Below, one piece after another: positions 1-9,239 of a DNA stretch of 60,687 nucleotides. Each line of letters opens with the position of its first letter. The stretch's first letter is position 1. Below the pieces are notes generated by a model. The model worked only from the letters and a program-made list of their open reading frames with translations, was not told the origin of the DNA and searched no databases. This DNA is from Bacillota bacterium (GTDB taxonomy: Bacteria > Bacillota > Clostridia > Acetivibrionales > DTU013): assembly GCA_023433505.1 (NCBI GenBank), contig JAEZCO010000108.1:1-60687 (forward strand), given 5' to 3'. A program made the translations under genes and the position numbers.

Positions 1-102
1 AAGGTTGAAAACATCGTTTAGACTTCGAGTCAGGATAAGAGGGTAAGACAAATAAACCATCAATTTAGTGGTCTTTGAAAAAAGAATATATTTAACACAT
101 GG

Positions 103-1350
103 TTATTCAGTAGCTGACTTAATTTTATAACCCTGGTATTTTGCTATTAATATAGCCTGCTCTACAGTAATCTCACGGTCGGCGGGAAGAACGTCAGATT
201 TCCGATAAAGTTCAGCATTGTATGGTTCTTTTTTAGTTAACATGTTGTATAATGCTGTTAGAAGCATTCTTGCTATTGCAATGATTGCCTTCTTGTGACC
301 ACGACGCTTTCTTAAACGGAGGTAGCGGTTACGGATTTCCGGATGCTTTACACTTTTAACCACGGAATTAGCGCATTGTACTAAAAGTGGCTTGATGTAG
401 CATCCGGCTTTGGAAACCCGGACAGACTTTTTCTTCCCTGCACTTTCATTGTTGGTAGGCGCAAGACCCGCCCAAGAGCATAAGTGTTTCGCCGAAGGAA
501 AAGACTCCATGCAAACGCCAATCTCTGAAATGACAGTGATTGCAGAGAATACGTTATTAAATGCTGGAGCGGTTAGGATTAGGTCGAGTTCTTGCTGATA
601 GGGACCGGCGAGCGCAAGAATCAGTTTTTCTAACTCTGTTTTCCGGGATTCCAAATCTTCAAAGTGCTTCTTGATAATCTTTAATTTACCGGCCTGTTGT
701 GGTGTAATGTAACCGTCAATGGCGAGCTCTAATTCAGGAATTTTATCTTTCATAGAGCCATGAATTAAAGGTTCAATATCAAATGAAGTATCCAGAGGGT
801 TTTCAAGAATCTTATCCAGAATTTTTTTAGAACTTTTACCAAAAGTGTCCGAGACAACGTTTCCCAACTGTATATTGGAAACCGTGAGACAGTTTTGTAA
901 GCGGTTCTTTTCACTGGACATGAAGCAGGTTAGTTTGTAGCGATAGCGCATAAGGTCACGTAGCTGGCGAATATCAGCAGGAGGCATAAAGCTACCGGCA
1001 ACAAGATCATGCTTAAACAGGTCAGCAATCCATTTAGCATCTTTCTTGTCAGTTTTTTTACCACGGATAGCCTTAACATACTTAGGATGTGCAAGTACAA
1101 TAGAACAGTCTTTTTCCAAGACGTTGTACACTGGAATCCAGTACTTACCGGTAGATTCCATACAGACATCCTTACAATTAGAGTCAAGCAGCCATTGTAA
1201 CAGCTCTTTCAGACCCTTTGTGTAGGTAGAAAAGCGATGGCTCTTGTAGGTGGTGACACCTTGTTTGTTGGTGGAAGCGATGCACGCTACAACAAAAGTT
1301 TTGTGAACATCAATTCCACAGCAGACTTTATACACAATTTTTAAAGCCAT
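103..1350 (-). mobile_element. IS110-family transposase (DEDD recombinase)
   Basis: This 415-residue protein catalyses movement of an IS110-type insertion sequence by a DEDD/serine mechanism, in recent work guided by a bridge RNA. The N-terminal RuvC-like DEDD domain is visible: GIDVHK (first Asp near residue 14), a CMESTGKYW block with the Glu, and TDKKDAKWIADL with the closing Asp pair. A coiled middle section follows. The C-terminal Transposase_20 domain contains WAGLAPTNNESAGKK and a serine-bearing SVRVSKAG block. I start at the ATG at 1350 because an AAAGGGG ribosome site lies just upstream; an ORF reading further upstream has no such site. The length is typical of the family and no frameshift is seen, so it is probably active. 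It sits back to back with kdpB. Confidence 0.93.
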
Positions 1351-1560
1351 AGGGACCCCTTTCTGAACAGGAAAGCTCGATAGAATTATAGGGAGATACG
1401 GCATTGACTGAACGCCCAGCATTTAAACGAGTTTGTTTAAACAAAGATAAGGTTACGTACTCAAAGGTACACTTATTTGTGCTTGAAAAGGCGGTCTACA
1501 CATATAAATATGCGGTCATCTGACAAGTCAGACAGCCCACTCACCTCCCCGTGATTTGTA
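1351..1560 (-). ncRNA. Candidate IS110 bridge-RNA region / non-coding end
   Basis: About 210 bases upstream of the transposase start hold no convincing gene. IS110-group elements carry their bridge RNA in the non-coding end 5' of the recombinase gene, and this stretch has the right place and size. On the minus strand several short self-complementary segments are visible, for example TCTGAC/GTCAGA at about 1520-1533 and GTAC/GTAC at about 1458-1471. The exact element ends and the guide loops cannot be set by eye. The assignment is inferred from position and family knowledge, not from a recognised RNA sequence. Confidence 0.35.
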
Positions 1561-1601
1561 GTGTACCGAAATCCCTATGAACTTGATTATAAATTAAATA
1601 A

Positions 1602-1642
1602 CGCTCAAAGGCACCTTTTCATTACGTTTTGTGCCTTGAGCG
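1602..1642 (+). promoter_or_regulatory. Hairpin in the kdpB 5' leader
   Basis: An inverted repeat pairs 1602-1614 (CGCTCAAAGGCAC) with 1631-1642 (GTGCCTTGAGCG). It is perfect except for one bulged A and has a 16-base loop. It ends a few bases before the GAAAGGA ribosome site of kdpB, so it may affect translation or protect the mRNA. A looser relative (ACTCAAAGGTAC ... GTGCTTGA) lies at about 1459-1485. No known riboswitch class is recognised. Confidence 0.45.
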
Positions 1643-1665
1643 AAGCGAAAGGAATGAATATAAAT

Positions 1666-3726
1666 ATGAGTCAACATGAAAAAAAGAGGTTTATAAGCAA
1701 GGAAATACTGGTAAATGCCATCAAGGACTCCTTTATAAAATTAAATCCTATAACAATGATAAAAAATCCTGTCATGTTCGTCGTGGAAATAGGTTTTGTG
1801 ATTACGCTATTCCTGACCCTTTTCCCTGACGCATTTGCAGAACAGGAAGGCAATATAAGCTTATACAATGCCGTCGTCTCAGGAATTCTTTTGATTACCG
1901 TGCTGTTTGCCAATTTCGCGGAAGCGGTGGCGGAAGGAAGAGGCAAAGCTCAGGCGGAAAGCCTGAAAAAGACGCGCAAGGATACAAAGGCAAAGCTTTT
2001 GGATAAAAGCGGCGGCATAAGAATTGTCAATGCAGGGGAGGTAAAAAAGGGCGATATCGTCCTTGCCGAGCTTGGCGACATCATCCCCAACGACGGAGAG
2101 GCCATCGAAGGTCTGGCCTTTGTCGATGAATCTGCCATCACCGGAGAATCAGCCCCCGTTTTGAAGCAGGCAGGAAGCGATTTCAGCTCCGTCACCGGGG
2201 GTACGAAGGTTACCAGTGACTGGCTTAAAATAAGAATTACGGCAGTTCCCGGCGAGTCCTTCCTGGACCGGATGATCAGCCTGGTTGAAGGGGCGTCCAG
2301 GCAGAAGACGCCCAATGAGATTGCCCTGACCATGGTACTGGTAAGTTTAACGATGATCTTTTTAATTGTCATTGTCGCCCTCTACCCCATGGCTGAATAT
2401 TCGGGAGTGAAGATCCCCGTATCCACCCTGATCGCATTGCTGGTATGCCTGATTCCGACAACCATAGGCGGATTGCTCTCAGCCATAGGGATCGCGGGAA
2501 TGGACAGGGTGACACGGTTTAACGTCATCGCTATGTCCGGCAAGGCAGTCGAGGCGTGCGGTGATGTGGATACGATGATCCTGGATAAAACCGGGACAAT
2601 CACCTATGGCAACCGGCTGGCAGCAGAATTTATTCCTGTAAATAAAAAATCGCTGGAGAACATTACAAGGTTTTCTGTAATTTCGTCACTGAAAGACGAA
2701 ACCCCCGAGGGGAAATCGGTCCTTGAGCTTGCGAAAAAGCAGGGTATTACGGTAAACGCCGAAGAGTACGAAAAAGCTGAATATATCGAATTTACCAGTC
2801 AGACAAGGATGAGCGGGATCAATCTTCCCAACGGGGCACAGGTGAGAAAAGGTGCCTCCGACGCAATCCGGAAATTTGTCAAGGAATTGGGTGGCACACC
2901 CCCGGAGGAGCTTGAAGCTGTCACGGCTAAAATAGGAAAAGCAGGCGGAACGCCCCTGGTCGTATGTGTGGATAAAGAAATATTCGGTGTCATTTACCTA
3001 AAAGATACCATAAAGCCGGGGCTGGTAGAACGTTTTGCAAGGCTGCGGCAAATTGGCATTAAGACCGTCATGTGTACGGGGGATAATCCGTTGACCGCGG
3101 AAACCATTGCCAGGGAAGCCGGTGTTGATGAATTTGTTGCGGAGTGCAAGCCGGAAGAAAAGATTGATTTGATTAAAAAAGAACAAGCGCAGGGCAAGCT
3201 GGTGGCAATGACCGGAGACGGGACCAACGACGCTCCCGCTCTGGCCCAAGCCGACGTCGGACTTGCCATGAACAGCGGGACCCAGGCGGCTAAGGAAGCT
3301 GCGAATATGGTAGACCTGGATTCCGACCCGACGAAGATTATCGAGGTGGTAGAGATCGGCAAGCAGCTTTTGATTACAAGAGGTTCCCTGACAACCTTCA
3401 GCATCGCCAATGATGTAGCAAAATATTTTGCCATCATTCCTGCCATGTTCACTTTGGTAATCCCGCAGATGCAGGCACTGAACGTCATGAAGCTTGAAAC
3501 GCCCATGAGCGCCGTATTGTCCGCATTAATATTCAACGCGGTTATTATCCCTCTGCTCATCCCCATTGCCATGAGAGGTGTAAAATATAAGCCCATGAGC
3601 GCGTCGGCAATTCTCGCACGGAATATGGCAATATACGGTCTGGGCGGCGTCATCGTACCTTTTGTCGGAATCAAGATCATCGATGTTGTTATAAATCCCT
3701 TGTTGAAGGCTTTGAGCCTGGGTTAA
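1666..3726 (+). CDS. kdpB: Potassium-transporting P-type ATPase subunit KdpB
   Basis: KdpB is the ATP-hydrolysing membrane subunit of the high-affinity KdpFABC potassium pump. From the ATG at 1666 the protein has 686 residues, the normal length. This start places the phosphorylated aspartate of DKTGT at residue 307 and the TGES serine at 162, the same numbers as in E. coli KdpB. GDGTNDAPAL marks the hinge of the P domain. Membrane segments are visible near the N-terminus, before DKTGT and at the C-terminus. The reading frame is open back to 1561, but that part lacks family resemblance and a ribosome site. kdpC follows after 14 bases. Oddity: no kdpA precedes it; an IS110 element does instead. 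Confidence 0.96.
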   Translation: MSQHEKKRFISKEILVNAIKDSFIKLNPITMIKNPVMFVVEIGFVITLFLTLFPDAFAEQEGNISLYNAVVSGILLITVLFANFAEAVAEGRGKAQAESLKKTRKDTKAKLLDKSGGIRIVNAGEVKKGDIVLAELGDIIPNDGEAIEGLAFVDESAITGESAPVLKQAGSDFSSVTGGTKVTSDWLKIRITAVPGESFLDRMISLVEGASRQKTPNEIALTMVLVSLTMIFLIVIVALYPMAEYSGVKIPVSTLIALLVCLIPTTIGGLLSAIGIAGMDRVTRFNVIAMSGKAVEACGDVDTMILDKTGTITYGNRLAAEFIPVNKKSLENITRFSVISSLKDETPEGKSVLELAKKQGITVNAEEYEKAEYIEFTSQTRMSGINLPNGAQVRKGASDAIRKFVKELGGTPPEELEAVTAKIGKAGGTPLVVCVDKEIFGVIYLKDTIKPGLVERFARLRQIGIKTVMCTGDNPLTAETIAREAGVDEFVAECKPEEKIDLIKKEQAQGKLVAMTGDGTNDAPALAQADVGLAMNSGTQAAKEAANMVDLDSDPTKIIEVVEIGKQLLITRGSLTTFSIANDVAKYFAIIPAMFTLVIPQMQALNVMKLETPMSAVLSALIFNAVIIPLLIPIAMRGVKYKPMSASAILARNMAIYGLGGVIVPFVGIKIIDVVINPLLKALSLG

Positions 3727-3740
3727 AGGAGGAATGGAAA

Positions 3741-4361
3741 ATGAAAGTCTTTATTAGAGCTATTACGGTAAGTATCGCACTGCTGCTGATATGCGGCATC
3801 TTATATCCGCTGGGAATGACGGGCATAAGCCAGCTTATTTTTCACGGACAGGCAAACGGAAGCATTGTCGAATACGAAGGGAAGCCCGTCGGGTCGGAGC
3901 TTTTGGGGCAGGCTTTTTCCGATGCGAGGTTTTTCCATGGAAGGGTGTCGGCCTATAACTACAACACCTATACACCGAAGGATACGAAGCCGGATCAGAA
4001 TGGAAAGACAGCCTATGCAGGCGTCAGCTCCGGCTCGGCAAACCTGGCTCCTTCCAATCCCGCATTGGCCGACCGGGTTAAAACGGATATCGGCGCATTT
4101 CTGGAAACTCATCCCGACGTCAAAAAGGAAGACATACCCACCGACCTCCTGACAAGCTCGGGCTCGGGACTTGATCCCCACATCAGTCCGGAAGCGGCTA
4201 AGCTGCAAATTTCCGCAGTTTCCAAGGCGACGGGTATTCGTGAATCAGAGCTTAAAGAAATTGTCTTTAAGCATACGGAAGGCAGACAATTGGGGATATT
4301 CGGAGAACCGAGAGTAAACATCCTGAAGGTCAATATAGAAATTGCAGACCGGTTAAAATAA
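3741..4361 (+). CDS. kdpC: Potassium-transporting ATPase subunit KdpC
   Basis: KdpC is the small single-span subunit that stabilises the KdpA-KdpB complex. The 206-residue protein has one N-terminal transmembrane helix (about residues 7-30) followed by an extracytoplasmic domain. Family signatures include LLGQAFSDARFFHGR, a serine-rich SGSANLAPSNP block, SGSGLDPHISPEAA and a C-terminal ILKVNIEIADRLK-type end. A GGAGG ribosome site lies 8 bases before the ATG. It is cotranscribed with kdpB (14-base gap). The sensor and regulator genes kdpD and kdpE, often next in clostridial operons, are absent. Confidence 0.95.
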   Translation: MKVFIRAITVSIALLLICGILYPLGMTGISQLIFHGQANGSIVEYEGKPVGSELLGQAFSDARFFHGRVSAYNYNTYTPKDTKPDQNGKTAYAGVSSGSANLAPSNPALADRVKTDIGAFLETHPDVKKEDIPTDLLTSSGSGLDPHISPEAAKLQISAVSKATGIRESELKEIVFKHTEGRQLGIFGEPRVNILKVNIEIADRLK

Positions 4362-4383
4362 AACATCGGAGGGTTAACTGTCC

Positions 4384-4425
4384 ATGGTAAAGAAGTGGTT
4401 TCCGATTAGGGTAAAAATGGCATAA
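4384..4425 (+). other. Possible 13-codon mini-ORF after kdpC
   Basis: A CGGAGGG ribosome-site-like sequence at about 4367 is followed by ATG and 13 codons (MVKKWFPIRVKMA), then two TAA stops. It is not KdpF-like, being basic rather than hydrophobic, and does not look like a KdpD start. It could be the relic of a lost downstream kdp gene or chance. Confidence 0.2.
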
Positions 4426-4431
4426 TAAGTA

Positions 4432-4503
4432 TCATCCGCCCTCCGAGGGACTTAAAGATTTCGATTGAGCAGGCTGCCGCTTTATCGGCAGCCGCTCGGA
4501 TGA
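4432..4503 (+). terminator. Structured region downstream of kdpBC, probable terminator
   Basis: A strong hairpin pairs GGCTGCCG (4472-4479) with CGGCAGCC (4486-4493) and is extended by GAGC/GCTC. An outer pairing TCATCCG (4432-4438) with CGGATGA (4497-4503) would enclose the whole segment. There is no immediate T-run; TTTTTA follows at about 4515. It most likely ends the kdpBC transcript, though the enclosing stem makes a more complex RNA possible. Confidence 0.45.
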
Positions 4504-4593
4504 CTTCAATTATATTTTTATCCAGGACTGGAGGAGGGATGCATAAACAGGTGGGAAAGAGATTGAAAATTGTTTAAAAATTCATGCTGAAGC

Positions 4594-5931
4594 TCAGTTT
4601 TCAATGCAATCCGCTGAATATGTCTTTTTAGAGAACAATTGATCAACATACTCGAAATACATGTCCCTGGATGAAAACACAGGAACATATTCATTTAATA
4701 ACTTTTGGGCATCACAGGCCCCATTGGCAAGAAGCTTCTTTAAAATACCCGACATAAGCTTTGCTCCTGATAAATAAGCTGTAGCCTTATTTTTTATCCT
4801 ATAGCTCGAAGAATGCAGGACGCCTTCCACTCCGCCCGTCAACGGCTGTATTACAGGCATTAATGCGGAAAGATCCCCCATGTCGGTAGATCCTATACCG
4901 TTTATATAGCCAATCCCATCCCTTCCGGCCAGGGATTCCATAATATGTAATGCAATATCCTGAAGGTTTTTATTCTGAATCACTGGAAAAAAGCCGGGCA
5001 TGTCTTCTATTTCAACTTTGGCTCCCAATGCTATGGCTCCCCCGGCCAAAGCCCTATCGACCTTCCTGTTTACCTCCAGGACGCTCTCCATCGTACGGCC
5101 TCTGACATAGGTCTCCATATGGACCCTGTCGGGTATGATATTGACGATTTCACCGCCTTTTGTTATTATCGGATGAATTCTTATGCAATCTTCTTCACGG
5201 AATGTCTCTCTTAATGAATTTACAGCCATAAGGCCAAGGTTTGCCGCATACAGGGCATTGATACCTTCCCCTGGCGCCGAACCGGCGTGAGCTGCCCGGC
5301 CTATGTACCTTATATCTTTTACTATAAATCCGTTATTCGGCGGCTCCATATAGAACATTTTATTTCCAGGCGCCGCATGTGCCAGAATGCCTATGTCAAT
5401 ATCATCAAACCATCCCCTGTAAAGTAATTCCGGTTTTCCTCCCAGGTACCTGATTGTCCTTCTTTCCCTCAAAGCCGCCCTTTGTTCTATTTGTATGTAT
5501 TCCTCGGCAGGGACAGCCATAAAATGTATTTTTCCCGTCAATTCATTCATTATGCCCGAGTCAAGAATCCCCATAGCCGTTCCGAGCATTGAGGCAATTT
5601 GTATATTATGCCCGCACGCATGTACCGCACCCGTCTCCCTGTCACATTCAGGATGATCCCTGCATATGACGGCATCCAGTTCTCCGATAACGGCAACCGC
5701 CGGGCCGGCTCTGCCGGTATCAACCGTTGCCTTTACGCCGGGAATATCATCAAATTCTACAGGCTTTAGCCCAAGCGAGCGGAATTCATCCGCCACCAGT
5801 GCGGATGTACGGAATTCCTTGAATCCAACTTCCGGGTTCTTGTATATATCTTCTCCGATAGCAATAATGCGGTCTTTTCTTTTATCAATACATTCCCAAA
5901 TGTGTTCTATTGATTTATCTGTGTCTGTCAA
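4594..5931 (-). CDS. M20-family amidohydrolase (AbgB-like)
   Basis: This 445-residue protein is a cytoplasmic metal-dependent amide hydrolase of the M20/AbgB type; relatives split p-aminobenzoyl-glutamate, N-acyl amino acids or similar amides. Family features are NPEVGFKEF near residue 32, GELDAV near 83, the HACGHN metal motif at 104-109, the lid-domain segment RAAHAGSAPGEGINAL, and a late metal-ligand region STDMGDLSALMP. The start is a TTG at 5931 with AAGGGGGG upstream. It is the last gene of an operon that begins with the YesM kinase at 16080 and is 27 bases after the PepT-like gene. Two M20 enzymes with a sugar importer suggest an amide-bearing carbohydrate. The substrate is unknown. 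Confidence 0.85.
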   Translation of the reverse strand: MTDTDKSIEHIWECIDKRKDRIIAIGEDIYKNPEVGFKEFRTSALVADEFRSLGLKPVEFDDIPGVKATVDTGRAGPAVAVIGELDAVICRDHPECDRETGAVHACGHNIQIASMLGTAMGILDSGIMNELTGKIHFMAVPAEEYIQIEQRAALRERRTIRYLGGKPELLYRGWFDDIDIGILAHAAPGNKMFYMEPPNNGFIVKDIRYIGRAAHAGSAPGEGINALYAANLGLMAVNSLRETFREEDCIRIHPIITKGGEIVNIIPDRVHMETYVRGRTMESVLEVNRKVDRALAGGAIALGAKVEIEDMPGFFPVIQNKNLQDIALHIMESLAGRDGIGYINGIGSTDMGDLSALMPVIQPLTGGVEGVLHSSSYRIKNKATAYLSGAKLMSGILKKLLANGACDAQKLLNEYVPVFSSRDMYFEYVDQLFSKKTYSADCIEN

Positions 5932-5958
5932 AAGCTGTACGCCCCCCTTGCTTCATTA

Positions 5959-7077
5959 CTATCCCTGTGATAAAGTCTTTATTATCTCCAGCAGGAATTC
6001 CGCAGAATTGACAAGGTCCCTTACAGAAATTTCCTCCTCGACGCTGTGCACCTTGTTCATGCCAACACTCAAGCCTAAACATTTGATACCGTTTCCGCTC
6101 ATGATGTTAATATCACCGCCGCCTCCTGTCGAACCAAGCTTCAGTTCAATACCCGAGCGGTCGGCAGCTCTTTTAAGTACGGTGATGATCCTGTCGGCTT
6201 CATCAATGCTGAAAGCCGGGTATTCACATTTAACCTTGAAATCAAAAGTGCCTCCGAATTTCAATACCGCCTTTTCGAAGCATTCCCTCATATGTTCAAT
6301 TTGAGCATCCAGCTTCTTTTCATTTCTGCTTCTTGCTTCAGCGCTTATTTTCACCTGTCCGCATACGATGTTGGTAGCCAGCCCTCCGTTGATGATCCCA
6401 ATATTGGCTGTTGTTTCGTCATCAATCCTTCCAAGCTTCATAAGTGATATGGCATAGGATGCGCTCTGTATAGCGCTTATCCCCTTTTCAGGCTCCACTC
6501 CGGCATGTGCCGCCCTGCCCAGGACTACTACGTCAATTGTTTTCTGTGAAGGTCCCTGAATTATTACATTACCGGCAGCACCCGCCCCATCAAGTCCAAA
6601 CCCATATACGGCACGAAATTGGCTGTAATCAAGGCATTTTGCTCCCAGCAAGCCGCATTCCTCTCCAACAGTAAAAACGATTTGAATATCTCCGTGCCTT
6701 ATTCTTTCTTCCTTCAACACCCTTATTGTTTCCAGGATACTCACGATCCCGGCTGCATCGTCGCCTCCAAGGACAGTCGTACCATCGGACTTTATAATGT
6801 CACCCTCAAGCACCGGTTTCTTGCCCGTTCCAGGCGCAACCGTATCCATATGCGCGTTTAGCAGTACTGCCGGAATACCTTCTTCCCCTTTTACAAGGCA
6901 AATCACATTCCCTGCATTACCACCGATTTTTTCCGCCGTATTGTCTTCATCGACCGGATAGCCCATGGCCTCAAGCTTACCGATCAACAAGTCCGCCATT
7001 TGCCTTTCATTTCTGCTCAGGCTGTCAACCTGCACCAATTCCATAAATTCATTTATAATTCTTCTTTCATTTACCAT
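5959..7077 (-). CDS. M20 metallopeptidase, PepT-like
   Basis: This 372-residue di-zinc exopeptidase-type protein belongs to the tripeptidase-T-like branch of M20. Visible motifs are NAHMDTVAPG (first metal His/Asp, about residues 73-82), LGGDDAAGIV (bridging Asp), FTVGEECGLLGA (catalytic Glu pair), the lid segment GRAAHAGVEPEKG, and a final metal-binding MNKVHSVEEEIS. No signal peptide is seen, so it acts in the cytoplasm. The ATG has a GGGAAGG ribosome site. It lies 15 bases after the GH-like gene and 27 bases before the AbgB-like gene, so all three are cotranscribed with the importer. Whether it cuts peptides or another amide is not visible. Confidence 0.87.
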   Translation of the reverse strand: MVNERRIINEFMELVQVDSLSRNERQMADLLIGKLEAMGYPVDEDNTAEKIGGNAGNVICLVKGEEGIPAVLLNAHMDTVAPGTGKKPVLEGDIIKSDGTTVLGGDDAAGIVSILETIRVLKEERIRHGDIQIVFTVGEECGLLGAKCLDYSQFRAVYGFGLDGAGAAGNVIIQGPSQKTIDVVVLGRAAHAGVEPEKGISAIQSASYAISLMKLGRIDDETTANIGIINGGLATNIVCGQVKISAEARSRNEKKLDAQIEHMRECFEKAVLKFGGTFDFKVKCEYPAFSIDEADRIITVLKRAADRSGIELKLGSTGGGGDINIMSGNGIKCLGLSVGMNKVHSVEEEISVRDLVNSAEFLLEIIKTLSQG

Positions 7078-7092
7078 TAAGCATACCTTCCC

Positions 7093-9165
7093 TCATTCGC
7101 AGACAAGCCTTACAATCTGGTGCAGAGTAACGTCGGGAAGCTGAATGCCGTACATGCCGTTCTCGAAGCTTACATCCAGTTCTTTCCGTTCGGGATAGAC
7201 CAGCTCTGCCCGTCTGATTTTTTTCCACCTGCGTGACACGGAAACCAATCCGCCATTGACCTTTGGGGCTTCCCCTTTTGCAAGGCGGGGGAGTGAAGAC
7301 AATTGATGGATTATGATCTCATTGTTTGCTATTCTTTCATAGAAAGCCATTTCAAGCACTTCATGGTAATCTGTGATCAGCCGGATACGGGGCTCCTTGA
7401 TATATTCTTCAAAAACGCCCGCCATGAAGCCTTCAATCCAGTTGAACTCCTCATTCTCCATATGAAAAATATCGAAGCCGCAATATAAGACTTTTCCCAA
7501 TCCATATGAATTGACAAACACCGCGTGTTCATCGGTAACGCAGGATGGCGGCGGGCTCCACCAATTGACCCAGCTCTCTTCGGTCAATTCAGTCGCCGGA
7601 TTTATGAATTTTGCAACTGATTTTGCCGTTTTCTTATGAATCCTATACCTGACCGGCCCAATGGGAGGCATCGTTTTCGGGACGTATTTCCAGACGGAAT
7701 CCTCTTCCAGCTTTAAGTAGCTGCCCCACAAATTGTCCTTATACCTGTCAAATACTCCGCTGTAGCTGCATCCATACAATTCGGCCAGCGAAAAATCCTC
7801 GAGCATTTCGCCTCTGCCGTCATAAAGACTGGTCCTGCCGGAGCTGATCAACACCCCGCCTTCCTCTACATACCTTTTCAGTACACTTTTGATTTGATCG
7901 CCGATATGATAAACCTCCGGTAGAATTATAGCCTTCAGTTTCTTTATGGACTCATAGCCAATATCCTGCTCAGGTATTATCTTCCAGGCGTATTTATTAT
8001 AATCGCAAAGCTTCATGGCGCCCAGAACACTTTCACGGTGCCTGCTGCCCAGCTTTGCCCTTGTAATGGCATTAGCCTCAACCGTTGCGCCATTGCCTAT
8101 TTTTTCCGATAAATCGCTTTTTATGATGCCTATATCCGCAACGACATCCCTGTTGCTTAAATACTGTTCAAATTTCTCAACTTCCCTATATGCCTTGCCT
8201 ACCCTTTGCGCCTCTTCATGCTCAAGTGTTCCGTCGGGATGCTGGGAGCCGCTGTATATGAATACCCTGCAGCCCTGAGCGGCAATTTCGGATGCTGCAA
8301 GCGTATAAATATTCTCATTACGGTAGTTGTACACATCGGAAACATTCCCCGGCCCCATCTGAGGATATTGCCCGACAGCCGTATCTCTGGCGTATGCCGA
8401 CGACAGCCAGTTGCCTGCCCATGGCTCGGTAAACTGGTAGTCAAGCATATCCCTTATCCTTTTATTATAAAGTGATGCAAAATTAATGGTAACCTTGATA
8501 TCCGGATCCAGTTGCTTCACCCTTTGGATAATGTCCCGAAGCATCTCTTCCGCACAGGTATCAAGAAAGCTGAGAATATCCGCCGCATTTTTATCCAGTC
8601 CCTCCTGGCTTGAGGGTAACTCATAGCTATACGAATTCCTGAACTTTTCCCTGCATACCGGGCAGTAACAAAGGGTCTTTCCGAATATATCCAGAAAAAG
8701 GCTGTCCGGCTTATACCCGCTCACTATCTCGCCAAGCTGTTGAAGCGCATACTTCCGGTATCCGGTTTCGTAGCATACAATTCCCCATTTGGCCATTCTT
8801 CCCGTCACCCTTTTGGGCTTTCCGTCGGATGTCATAACACACCAATCAGGGTGTTCCTTAAAAGCAAGCGTATCGTATTCCATGCAATAGTATGCGTTGA
8901 ACTCAATTCCATTTCTTTTCAGGACAGGCGCAAGCTTTTTTATCCAGTCTTCCTTCAAGCCGGGATGCCTCTTCCCTACGGCGCTATCGTAGTATGTAAC
9001 GCCCCAGTGATCCTTGAAATATACCATCAGGTTGTTTATATTTGCTTTTTTGTAGAATTCTTCATACTCGGCTATATCAAGCTTGTCCAGTGTAACAATG
9101 GGGGGATTGGGAGAATGGTGGTCAATCAGATAACCCCGATGTGTGTTTTTAAATAAATCAGACAT
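7093..9165 (-). CDS. Glycoside-hydrolase-like protein with GATase-like C-terminal domain
   Basis: The product is a 690-residue cytoplasmic protein without signal peptide. The first ~350 residues look like a TIM barrel of clan GH-A (GH42 / hypothetical hydrolase GHL6-like). They contain LFLDIFGKTLCYCPVC at about 156-171, a short cysteine cluster typical of this loop in these proteins. A second domain near 410-450 (AIILPEVYHIGDQ ... EEGGVLISSG) resembles the beta-galactosidase trimerisation domain. I start at the ATG at 9165 because AAAGGAG lies 8 bases upstream; the reading frame extends further but without a site. It follows the importer permeases by about 75 bases, so it probably acts on the imported sugar conjugate. 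Specificity is unknown. Confidence 0.7.
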   Translation of the reverse strand: MSDLFKNTHRGYLIDHHSPNPPIVTLDKLDIAEYEEFYKKANINNLMVYFKDHWGVTYYDSAVGKRHPGLKEDWIKKLAPVLKRNGIEFNAYYCMEYDTLAFKEHPDWCVMTSDGKPKRVTGRMAKWGIVCYETGYRKYALQQLGEIVSGYKPDSLFLDIFGKTLCYCPVCREKFRNSYSYELPSSQEGLDKNAADILSFLDTCAEEMLRDIIQRVKQLDPDIKVTINFASLYNKRIRDMLDYQFTEPWAGNWLSSAYARDTAVGQYPQMGPGNVSDVYNYRNENIYTLAASEIAAQGCRVFIYSGSQHPDGTLEHEEAQRVGKAYREVEKFEQYLSNRDVVADIGIIKSDLSEKIGNGATVEANAITRAKLGSRHRESVLGAMKLCDYNKYAWKIIPEQDIGYESIKKLKAIILPEVYHIGDQIKSVLKRYVEEGGVLISSGRTSLYDGRGEMLEDFSLAELYGCSYSGVFDRYKDNLWGSYLKLEEDSVWKYVPKTMPPIGPVRYRIHKKTAKSVAKFINPATELTEESWVNWWSPPPSCVTDEHAVFVNSYGLGKVLYCGFDIFHMENEEFNWIEGFMAGVFEEYIKEPRIRLITDYHEVLEMAFYERIANNEIIIHQLSSLPRLAKGEAPKVNGGLVSVSRRWKKIRRAELVYPERKELDVSFENGMYGIQLPDVTLHQIVRLVCE

Positions 9166-9239
9166 ATCAAAACTCCTTTTACTTATATTAAAATAAAAAA
9201 CCAATACAACTTTCAAATAGCTTCCTTTTCCGGACGCGT

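Noticed and set aside
1561..1665. N-terminal extension of KdpB
   Set aside because: It has no ribosome site, contains the leader hairpin and would move the phospho-Asp away from residue 307; the ATG at 1666 fits the family.
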